The notes below the pieces were generated by a model. That model was not told where the DNA came from, did no database searches, and was given only the letters and a program-made list of their open reading frames with translations. Positions 55,803 through 64,000 of a DNA stretch of 64,000 nucleotides are shown here, piece after piece. Both the position numbers and the translations under genes were made by a program. Source of the stretch: Crocodylus rhombifer (lineage: Eukaryota > Chordata > Crocodylia > Crocodylidae); NCBI GenBank assembly GCA_038503035.1, contig JAVSML010024364.1, positions 65,724-129,723 on the forward strand. Reading direction: 5' to 3'. The first letter of the stretch is position 1; each line of letters starts with the position of its first letter.

Positions 55803-57045
55803 TAGGGCTGTACAAAATTTTGCCACCAGTTTTGTTTCAATGCTGTTTTGACCCATTTTGAGGTTGAAACAGCAAAATTGAAATGGAACAGATATAGTCA
55901 AAACAGCCTCAAAATAAAACGAGGCAAGTCAAAACATTTTACTGTTTCACCCATAGGTTATAATGGGGAAGACCAAACAGCCTATTATTTTGTCATTTCT
56001 GCCCTGATTTGGATTAAACTTGCAAGAATGGTAGCCTCTTCTAAGGCCACAAAGCCTGCCAAGTTTCAAGGAGATAGGTTTAGGGGGCTTGGGGAAACTG
56101 TATCCCAAATTTTGAAAGCAAAACTTGTGTCACGTGTACGTGTTAAGCCACAGCAGGGTCAAAACTGCAGGCTTTCTAGCCCCTCCTGAGGCCACAAATC
56201 CTGCCAAGTTTCAAGGAGATAGGTACAGTGGTTTGGGGGAAACTGCACCCCAAATTCTTGAAAGCAAAACTCATGTCATGTGTACATGTTAAGTCACAGT
56301 GGGGTTAAAACTACAGGCATGCTAGCCCTTGTGGAGGCCACAAATCCTGCCAAGTTTCATGGAAATAGGTACAGGATTTTGGGGGAAAATGTACGTGAAG
56401 CTGCAGACAAGAAAAACTTGTAACATGGGTGACACTGTGTGTGTGTTAAGGTGTAGTAGGGTGAAAGCTGAAGGCATGGTAGCCCCTGCTGAGGCCATGA
56501 AGCCTGCCAGCTGTCAAGGAGATAGGTACAGAGGCTTCTGAGGCTTTGCACCCCTAGCTGCTGACAGGCAAAACTCATGTCATGGGTACTTGTGCAACTG
56601 TGTCTGTCTTGGGTAACGGGGGAGGGGAAACTACTGCAGGCCTGGCTGCTAGGCCCTGCTGTGGCCACAAAGCCTGCCAGCTGTCGAGGAGATCGGTGCA
56701 GGGGGGTTCTGGGATCCTACACTCCTAGCTGCTGACAGACAAAACTCGTGACATGGGTGCTTGTGCAACTGACTGTCTCTGTCTTGGGGCAGAAATAGTT
56801 CCCCGCTCTGTATTGATTCTGTCTTCTCCTTAGTTTGTGGTTTTGTAGGTGTTAATCCTTGCTCATTAACTACTGTGTATTGAGCTGGTCCCTGAGTGAA
56901 TCATGATTGATTGCATAACACGGTAGCTAGTGAAGATAACAAGTTAATGAGCAAGGAATCGAAACAAAATTCTAAATGAAACACTGTTCCATCAAAACAT
57001 TGAAATACTGGTCAAAACGAAATGCTGCCATTTTGCACAGCCCTA
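55803..57045. mobile_element. Complete 1.24-kb hAT element with internal minisatellite (TSD CTAAGCAC)
   Basis: Ends are TAGGGCTGTACAAAATTTTG and CATTTTGCACAGCCCTA. The perfect 8-bp duplication CTAAGCAC flanks it (55795-55802 and 57046-57053). Subterminal DNA on both sides is rich in GTTTTGA/TCAAAAC and CATTTTG motifs. The middle is a five-unit tandem array. There is no transposase. Open frames through it (113 codons at 55848-56189) cover repeat units and match no known protein. It shares its TAGGGCTGTGC terminus with families A and B, but its body differs entirely. Confidence 0.9.
56010..56815 (+). repeat. Minisatellite, units of about 145-170 bp, inside the hAT
   Basis: GCCACAAAGCCTGCCAAG-like starts occur at 56046, 56191, 56337, 56494 and 56664 (spacings 145, 146, 157, 170). 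Units share CAAGGAGATAGGTACAG, GCAAAACTCATGTCATG and TGCAGGC-CTAGCCCCT blocks. Units 4-5 resemble each other most (GCTGACAGGCAAAACTC), suggesting separate rounds of duplication. Confidence 0.85.
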
Positions 57046-57053
57046 CTAAGCAC

Positions 57054-58479
57054 CATTTACATATTTCCCATTTGTCTCCTCACTGCTTGGCTTTGTTCAT
57101 CTGTGGCCTGGACCCAAACTTTTGTTTTTGCCTTTGTTTATCCTGGCAGCTTTAGACTTGGATTTCTATAGGAAGTATATTTAATTGTGTTGTGGTTGCC
57201 TGATCCAAGTGGCTCAAGCCCTTTGAACATGACACTGGAATCTTCCTCTTTGAGATCTCAACTGCATTTCAGAACAGTCAGGTCCAAAAAGTAACACCTT
57301 TCCTGCCTCATCAGAATCACTAGCTCAGTGCTTGTTTAATACTATACATATGAAACTGACTCCAAACTAAACAACTGAAACCCCCAGAGGAAAGCTACAG
57401 TATATAGGAAAAAAATAGAAGAGCTGTAAAATAAAACTCAGCTGAAAACAATGGTGCTTAACCATTTTGTTGCTATTAGATTATAAAGTCTTGAAACTTT
57501 GAAATGCTTCTTGCCTTGCAAGAAGGTCACTTCTTTGTCCAGTAATTCAGTGCAATTGAATAGAAAAGCCAGCATGGTAAGAAGGATTGTTTGTGTCCAT
57601 CCAGCAGTTTTTCCAAGGGAACATCCTCCCACTGGAATGCAGTATTTGAATGGTATTAAGTCTAAATGTACAGTAGACAGGCCCAAGAGGCAGGCCACAG
57701 GGTAGTGTCTGTCAAGGAAGATGATACAGGAAAATTCTGACTAGGTCTAAATATGGTTCTCTTATACAAGTTAGGCCAGGAAAAAGTAGAGAAGTAGAGA
57801 GTAACTGAATGGGCATGAGATTTCACTGGGGGTGAAATTTTCCCCTTTTTCCTGGATCAAGATAAGGCCTATTCAGAATTTATACCTGGAGGGCAGAACC
57901 TCAGCTGGGATAAAATTTGGGTTCCTTGACTTTACTGAGGGCTTACCCCAGCTGAGTCTCTGCCCTGAAGGGCTTTAGAAGGATAGAAATGGAGCGGATG
58001 CCCTGTTTGGCTATCTGCTCAGCGTGAGTTTTGCCCTTATTATTCCAAGTTTGTGTTTCACTGAAATATAAAGCAAAAGTTAAAATTTTCTCTGGGCTTC
58101 ATTAGCTCTTTAAAATATCAGAAGAAATATCATATTCAGTTTCCAGATTACCACCAGGCAGCAGGGAATCTTAAATTTAAGTTCCCACTTAAACTTACCT
58201 TATTTTTTATGAAGTTATTGCTGACTATCTGAAAAACTAATAAGTGATGGTGAAAAACAGCCACCTACAATGGAAAGATGTGAAATGGAAGTTGTCTGAA
58301 AATATTCTCTCTCTTTATTGCCAGTTCATAAATTCCATGGCACACGATAAATTAACTGAAATCAAGCCTTAACTTTTCAACCCTCCATATCTCCTGTCCT
58401 CTAACAAATATCCCTGTTCACATACTCAAAGGACCATGTGATGGAGTCTTAGCTTCTGCAATTCACCCTAGCTTCCTTG
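57054..58479. other. No gene seen
   Basis: AT-rich DNA with no recognised repeat. Opposite-strand open frames at 57438-57705 mirror each other and lack domains. Confidence 0.4.
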
Positions 58480-59400
58480 AGGTCAATGGACATGTGTCAA
58501 ATAGAATGAAACTGCAAACTGTGCTTTCTCTGCCTTCCTCTTGAGCGTATACCTTGACTGAGGTGGGACAGAACTTGTCTGAAGTCAGACATCTGGGTGA
58601 CATAGGCAGCCCAGAGAAGTTGACGTTGGACGATCGTTGCCTCAATGCTTGTGGTGTTTGTTTGCAAGAGGACACTAATGTCAGTGTATCTGTCTTCCCA
58701 TTGGATTCAAATGATCTTCCACAAACAGAGTTGATGGTGCTTCTCCAGAGACTTCAGGTGTATCCTGTATGTTGTCCACATCTCAGCTGTGTAGAGCAAG
58801 GTAGGGATTACAACTGCTTGATGAAACATGAGCTTGAGTCAGTAGTTTAGCTACACTCTGACTGGAGGCTTGTTGTATTCAGATGTAGCATTGTGGTAAA
58901 GAATATTGAGAAGAGTGTTGGAGCAATGACTTGGCCTTGCTTAACTCCCATCTTAACCTGAAAGGGATCTGTGATAGATCTGTTACTGAAAACCACTGCT
59001 CACATACCATCATGGAGCAGGTGAAGAACGGTGATGAATTTTGGTCGGCATCCCTACCTCAGAAAGATCCTCCACAGCACTCCTCTGTCTGATTCAAAGG
59101 CTTTCATGAGGTCAAAGAAAGCCATGTAAAAAGGTTTATGTTAGTCCTGGCATTTTTCCTGCAGTTGATGATCAGTGAAGGTCATGTTAGTTGTACCTCT
59201 TGATGTCCTAAACCCACACTGTGATTCTGGGAGAAGCTTTTCAGCAAGTGGAAGGAGGTGATTCAGGAGGATTCTCACAATGATCTTTCCTTTAGTGGGC
59301 AGCAAGGTGATCCCTCTAATTTCCACAGTGACTGGATAACATCTGGCTGATTGCATGCCCCCATGGCAGCAACAGCTCATTTGAATGTCTTCTCTAATAA
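58480..59400 (-). mobile_element. Non-CR1 LINE reverse-transcriptase relic (RTE-like, clade uncertain)
   Basis: Read on the minus strand: IRGITLLPTKGKIIVRILLN (about 59320-59260), LPESQCGFRTSRGTTNMTF (about 59235-59178) and QLQEKCQD. The palm relic MAFFDLMKAFESD follows (about 59130-59090), then DPFQVKMGVKQG and APTLFSIFF (about 58970-58905). Further on come a decayed PTLLYTAEMWTTYR (about 58812-58770), a HHQLCL segment, and a C-terminal part resembling the RWAGHVARM and GGQRKRFKD motifs (about 58620-58510). This order and wording belong to a LINE type unlike CR1, whose equivalents are [10 protein letters not shown] and LEYCVQFW. Multiple stops and shifts are present. Confidence 0.8.
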
Positions 59401-59685
59401 CTTTTGATAGTACTTCCTGTACCTACCGTGGTAACCACAGGTAATAGGAATAACCTCTGATTCTCCGGGAAATGGCTACCACATCCAAAGAAAGCAGTAA
59501 GTGGGCAAATTACTCATTCCCAACCTGGGGTGGTAGTGATGAAAAATAACAATAGAGAATTCTTTTAAGGCCTTGTAATTGGAATGAGTACACTTCAAGT
59601 CCTCTATCAAGGATTTATTGGAGGGGAAGTCTGGTGCCAGCAGCTGCAATAAAATTCCTACTTGTAAGAGAGAACCCTAACCCTG
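59401..59685. other. No feature recognised
   Basis: Short gap between the LINE relic and the LTR-related DNA. An AATAAA occurs near 59649 on the plus strand without clear context. Confidence 0.35.
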
Positions 59686-60207
59686 TTACTAAGAGGCAGG
59701 ATGGCCCCTTTAAGTCCAGAACCTTCCAGTCATGGCCAGTGGGTCAAGTAGGGGTTAAGGCTCAAGCCCTGCCAGCCGGTCAGGTGACAGGAAGAGGAAG
59801 ACCAAGACCTTACAAATGGCAAGTAGAGAAGGATAGAGGGGCAGCAGCGAGGCGGACTCCCAATGACTATGGTGCTGCACCTTCAGTTTCGGTTGGAAGA
59901 ATACACCATGCCCAGAGCCATCCTCACGATCATCTAAAGGCTGTATAAGAGGAGAAAAGACAGGCCTAAGTTGCATCCTGTCAAGGCTGGCTAGTGTGAG
60001 GGGACTACCTGTGGCGGGGTAACTCCCAGCAATTCCCACATGGTGTGCCCTTGGGGGGAAAAAGGCAAGTAGGAGGCACCTGAAAACCTCCGCCTCCTGT
60101 TCCTGAGTTGCTGGGGGACTGAAGAAAGGCCAAGAGAAGTCCAGGACGGATGCGATACCCAAAATGTGAAGACCCACTCGGGTGAGTGAGGGTCTTAAGG
60201 AGGGAGG
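59686..60207 (+). mobile_element. LTR-related segment upstream of an LTR
   Basis: Contains CCAGCCGGTCAGGTGACAGG, then GACCTTACAAATGGC, which parallels the U3/TATA region of the LTR at 38649 (CAGCCGGTCAGGTGGCCAG, then CCTTTATAAATAGCC). It ends with TTAAGGAGGGAGG, a polypurine tract directly before the next LTR start. It could be a diverged LTR truncated by its neighbour, or internal sequence before a 3' LTR. No gag, pol or env motif is visible. Confidence 0.45.
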
Positions 60208-61159
60208 TGTGTTGCAGAGCACTTAGGTACCTGGCTTCTATAAAGAGTGGAAACTGCTAAGGGAAGAGCCCTAGCAGTGAGTGGGGAGCCCCAGCTACTG
60301 GCTACCAGGGCAACCAGGGTGAGCTAGCAGCCCACACCCGCCAGCGGTCAACTGACTGGAAGGGGCAGGGCCTGGCTCACATATAAACCCCAGGCCTGCG
60401 GCCAGGATGGCATTTCCCTGCCAGCAGCCAAGGTGGAAGGAGCTTTCCCAGAGCAACCAAAGAGGAGTGGCCTGACTGCAGGAGCAGCTTCTGGCACTGT
60501 TGAGGGATGGAGTATTCCCTGGTATGGTTTGAATGAGGTTATAGCTGGGCAGCTTGGATTTATGTGATAGCCCAGGGGCTTGTGTTTTTGTTTGTTGTTT
60601 AACACCAGTGGTTTGGATGAGGCTATTAGGGGAAGGTGGAGGCCTCATAGGGACCCATGGCAGTGTGGGGACCCTGGTGCCAGAGAGGGTGCAGCTTTTG
60701 GGGTGCACCAACCCTGGTGCCAGAGGGGGCACAGCACTTTGCAGGGCTGTGGCAAGCCCAAGCACCAGTGAGGCACAGAGCAAGACAGGGCTGCAGAGAG
60801 CCCGAATGCCAGGGAAGGCGCAGTGCAAGACAGGGCGGCAGAGAGCCCGAGTGCCAGTGAAGACGCAGCACAAGGCAGGGCAGCAGAGAGCCCAGGGAGG
60901 ACCAGGGAGCCAAATTATAATAAGGCATAGACAGAACAACATCAGTTCCATCTGCGAGGCTTTGGCTGCAGTATAGGGGAGGAACAGAGCCACAGATAGC
61001 ACCCCCTGGCATTGGGGCAAGAAAATGGGCAGCCTCCTGCTTAATTACATCTATTAATCAATTAACAACAAGGCATGGCAGGAAGAAGGTGGGCGGTTGG
61101 CCCATAACAGATGGGCAGGGCCACCTGTAGATGGACCCCAAAGAGGTGCCCCTGTTACA
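60208..61159 (+). mobile_element. LTR with internal 45-bp minisatellite
   Basis: Starts TGTGTTGCAGAGCACTTAGG (similar to TGTAGCAGGGCACTAAGG of the LTR at 11738) and ends CCCCTGTTACA. A TATA motif TATAAA lies at 60382-60387. A 45-bp array occupies about 60748-60895. The 3' signature GGGCAGCCTCCTGCTTAATT, then ACAACAAGGCATGGCAGG, matches the other LTRs. No 5-bp duplication was found. The adjacent polypurine tract suggests it may be a 3' LTR whose 5' partner is lost. A 241-codon minus-strand open frame (60295-61020) is compositional. Confidence 0.65.
60748..60895 (+). repeat. 45-bp tandem repeat encoding 15-residue units
   Basis: GCAGAGAGCCCGAATGCC-type units start at 60793, 60838 and 60883, exactly 45 bases apart, with a weaker unit before. 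One frame reads GLQRARMPGKAQCKT, GRQRARVPVKTQHKA, GQQRAQ within an open stretch from 60554 to 60976. No known protein matches. Confidence 0.75.
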
Positions 61160-61479
61160 CTACCCCATAGCATTAAAAATCAGTTAAAAAGCTTGTAGTT
61201 GCATCTTGGGATCAAGCTGGTGGTCACCTGCAAGGTGAGCTACTGCCTGTCCAAACCTGTTCCCTTCTCAGTGCTTCCTTGGTGCTCTTAACTAAGTGTC
61301 CTGGGGATCTCAAGCAAGCTGGTCACAGGAATACTCTATCTAGGAATACTGGAATAGGACTCTGGTCCGTTTTTTTCGGTATTGGAACTGGAGCCATGAT
61401 TAAGAGGCATGGCTGGGGGCCTTCATGTTGTGCCACCAGAGGTGGAATTCTTGAACTGGCCGCTGTCAAGAAGCAGTAG
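61160..61479. other. No feature recognised
   Basis: Short stretch between the LTR and the GC-rich repeat. No coding or repeat signal was found. Confidence 0.35.
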
Positions 61480-62010
61480 GTGGCCTGGGGAATGGGTTCT
61501 GAGCCCCCAGGCTGCATGGCCCAGGTCCAGCACTGCCCCAGGCCCCAGCTCTGGTAGCTGGCCCAGGGCCTGTGCAGGGTGAGGACCAGCAACCACACCT
61601 CTTCTTCCCCCCCCCCCCCCCCCCCCAGCAGGGAAATGTGTTTGGTGCCCCATGGCACTGTTGGGATGTGGGCACACACCCTGACCCCCCACTGGATGGG
61701 GAATGTCCCCCGCCCTCAGAAAGACAGCTGTTTTCTGTTGGGTGGGAGAGCACATGCACTCTCTCCCTCCCTCCATGGCTGCACAGGGAGGAGACTTTCT
61801 GCCTCCTCCCTATGTCAGACCAGGGGCATGACAGGCCAACCTCACAGGGAACTGTATACATATTCCCTAAGTTGCTCTAAAGCAGAGCACATTAATCTGT
61901 TATGTGATTAGTTGAGGGTTACTTTTTTGTGTAATCAACCATTTTAGAAGCACTCTGTACATGCGCACATATGTTAGGTCATGGCTGTAGAGTGCTTTCA
62001 AGGGCCAGAT
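61480..62010 (+). repeat. Dispersed repeat with poly-C and terminal hairpin (copy 2)
   Basis: It contains C20 (61607-61626), CAGCAGGGAAATGTGTTTGG, then CTCTAAAGCAGAGCACATTAATCTGTTATGTGATTAG. An inverted pair follows, AGCACTCTGTAC against GGCTGTAGAGTGCT (about 61950-62000). Order and wording parallel 27361-27910. Open frames here run through the poly-C and are not credible. Confidence 0.5.
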
Positions 62011-63315
62011 TGCATGAAAAATGTCACTTCTGTCAGCTGCCCATGGTAAGTCCCTGCCTCCTGTTAACTCTCTGCAGTCAGATTCTTTGTCCATTTTCTG
62101 TGACTGTTGGTTCTTCCTACTTCCTAGTCAGAGACCACAGCACAAATCCTCTCTGCTGATATCCTAACTGCTCAGCCCATAGATCTGAAGAGATCAAAAT
62201 GGAATCATTGCACAGAAGTGATTATATCTGACAATTATGCAAACTTTGGTTTTGATTTATGCTGTGCACTGCTTTGGGGGGGAAAAAGCTTCATGAACAG
62301 GAAGTGTACAGCCTTAAAGGAAAGTAGTTGGGGAGTCAGACTACTGTCACTGTGAGAAGCTGTCTGTCCCAGTAGGTTGGCCTCCACATCTCCCACTTCT
62401 CCACAAAGCATGGAGAAGTGTGTGAGCAGCCTCGTCCTGCCATTTCATGTTCAGCTGAAGCCTAGTCATTCACTTGTCACTGAGAATCCCAGCCCTGGGC
62501 CCTGCTCTCCTGGTAATGCTGAGCTCACAAAAGAGCAAGGCTTTGAGCTGGAATGTACAGGAGACTAGAAATGTACCTTTCCCTGAACCACATGCACAGG
62601 CAGGATCCTGCAGGCCCCAAGGATACCACCAGAAAATCCTGTTTGCCTAGTAATAATGTTGTTATTGATTTGGAAGATTCCACTGAAATATTTGGATTAT
62701 AGCCACACAGAACATCAGTAATGGAAAGAAAACAAACTGAGACGGTATGTCTCATAACATGAGACAATCTGAACATAACTCAGTTGCACGGAACAGGAAA
62801 ATTAGAAACAAGATTAGCCAAAAAACAAATCTGGGATCTGCTGATTACTTAAAATTGGTCCCAGCTTAAGGGCAGTGGAGAGATGACCATTTATCATGCT
62901 TAGTTCTTGCTGTATTACATGATTCTTTAAAGTACAGCCCTCAGTCATGTGAATTCCAGGGCCAAACATTTCATATATGGCTTGTGATTTTGGGGTCCCA
63001 ACCTGAATGCCTGTTTATATGTGAAGGAGTCTTTGTGATCTGGAGGGACAGTCTCAAATTGGGCATCTAAAATAAAGCACGTGGCATGCATGGCCACCTT
63101 GGAAAATGTGATCAGATGAAGGACATTGAATATGTTGCCCTGTCCTATCACAGATAAAAAGCAGGTAATTGCTTAGCTCCAGACAGAGGGTGATGTAACC
63201 TAGTAGTCAGCCTATCACCCTATCCCATCTAGACGCTGCAGAAGAAAGTGCAAGAAACCCATCTGCAGGCAGTGATGAGATGAGCTGCCATCTGAGACCC
63301 CTGCAAAGGACAGCT
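62011..63315. other. No gene seen
   Basis: Mixed sequence with no recognised transposon, RNA or coding feature. Confidence 0.4.
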
Positions 63316-63323
63316 CTCATAAT

Positions 63324-63827
63324 TAGGGATCACGATTGTGCAATTTTCACAGAAATCGTGATTTCAGGTAGGCTATGTGAAAAAGTGCAGGCTTCTGCTT
63401 ATGGAGGGTTGTCTGAAGAAAAAACTTACCAAAAGTAAAATGCTGGCTTCCTCTAAGGAGCCAGCAGTCCTTGTGGCTGCTGTGGCCTGGCCGTTCAGCT
63501 CACTGGGGGCAGAGGAGGAGTGGGGAGGAGAGCTGCCAGCAAAGCAAACTGGCTGCCACCCCGGTCCCTCACTGCTGACTGCCTGCAAAGGCTGTTCATC
63601 GTGCGGCCTTGCCCCCCCCACACCAATTGTCAGTGAGGGCCAGGGCCACATGATGGACAGCCCATGGAGCCAATCAGTCAGGCTCAGGGCCACTGGGGCC
63701 CCTCTGCCAATCACAGGTATGGTGGGGGGAGGGTTGTCCATCATGCTTAGCGCATAAAAATGGCTGCCAGCCCTGGGATCAGCCTGTGAAATCAGTTAGT
63801 CACTGCCTCAAGTTTGGTAGACCCCTA
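63324..63827. mobile_element. Complete 504-bp hAT element (perfect TSD CTCATAAT)
   Basis: Starts TAGGGATCACGATTGTGC and ends GGTAGACCCCTA. The perfect 8-bp duplication CTCATAAT lies at 63316-63323 and 63828-63835. Near the left end ATCACGATT (63329-63337) pairs with AATCGTGAT (63354-63362), a subterminal palindrome. The interior is GC-rich and non-coding. The 123- and 126-codon frames on opposite strands overlap almost completely and reflect composition. It shares only TAGGG with the other hAT families. Confidence 0.85.
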
Positions 63828-63835
63828 CTCATAAT

Positions 63836-64000
63836 AGTGGAGCAGGAGAAAAATGACTGAAGAAGCTGTTGAATGAATGGGAAACAAAACAGAGATGACT
63901 GGAATCCAACCCAGACATGGGGGTGCCAACCCTCCCTGATTGGCTGGGAGTCTACTGGAATCGGTATTGATCTTCTGGTGACTATTGAAAGCAATCCAGG
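63836..64000. other. No feature recognised at window end
   Basis: Short unique-looking flank. No coding or repeat signal is seen. Confidence 0.35.

Noticed and set aside
56046..56810. Five spaced repeats considered as a CRISPR-like array
   Set aside because: Units are contiguous, diverging direct repeats of 145-170 bp without unique spacers, inside a hAT element of a vertebrate genome.
60295..61020. Longest open frame in the window (241 codons, minus strand)
   Set aside because: It lies entirely within an LTR, runs antisense to a minisatellite, and has proline/leucine/cysteine-rich low-complexity composition without a domain.
1..64000. A novel multi-gene system (operon, defence island, biosynthetic cluster)
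   Set aside because: The window is eukaryotic repeat-rich DNA. No set of adjacent intact genes exists, and all protein-coding traces are transposon relics apart from one uncertain exon.

Overview
The window is vertebrate nuclear DNA with no microbial-style gene organisation. CR1 LINEs dominate, many ending in the typical TCTATGATTCTATGA-like 3' terminus. With them are several hAT families, a PIF/Harbinger relic and a family of long LTRs. This mix fits an archosaur or turtle. A crocodilian is my best guess, but that is inference. One short assembly gap (10 N) lies at 8147-8156. No complete host gene is visible. The only candidate host exon is a 226-bp open stretch at 9301-9526 that ends at a consensus splice donor, so the window is probably intergenic or lies inside large introns.

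Layout. 1-1.6 kb: PIF/Harbinger transposase pseudogene (minus strand). 2.2-3.1 kb: old CR1. 3.9-4.6 kb: hAT foldback element. 5.8-7.5 kb: tRNA-like and MITE-like repeats. 8.2-12.2 kb: three CR1 3' ends, a small hAT, the candidate exon, and a solo LTR nested in a CR1. 14.2-18.6 kb: an older CR1 split by a younger 2.8-kb CR1 carrying endonuclease and reverse transcriptase domains. 19.5-24.2 kb: three hAT foldback copies with GC-rich DNA between them. 25.2-26.1 kb: an LTR. 28.3-29.6 kb: a MITE split by a hAT. 29.6-36.7 kb: mostly AT-rich DNA without recognisable features, plus an ancient CR1. 36.8-40.0 kb: two solo LTRs. 40.5-46.8 kb: three CR1 copies and a half hAT. 47.6-48.5 kb: an LTR with 36-bp in-frame repeats. 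50-52.2 kb: a hAT inside a decayed LINE, followed by another hAT. 54.5-57.0 kb: a MITE, a 5S rRNA-derived relic, and a complete 1.24-kb hAT with an internal minisatellite. 58.5-59.4 kb: a non-CR1 LINE (minus strand). 59.7-61.2 kb: LTRs. 63.3-63.8 kb: another complete hAT.

The most informative signals are structural. Seven hAT-like insertions have 8-bp target duplications, six of them perfect. Two of these families share their outer ends but carry different long inverted-repeat cores. Several LTRs share a 3' signature and each holds a private minisatellite, two with codon-multiple periods. An exact 36-bp duplication lies 1.1 kb apart with unrelated flanks. Every protein-coding transposon domain seen is broken. 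I found no intact gene system, CRISPR array or operon.
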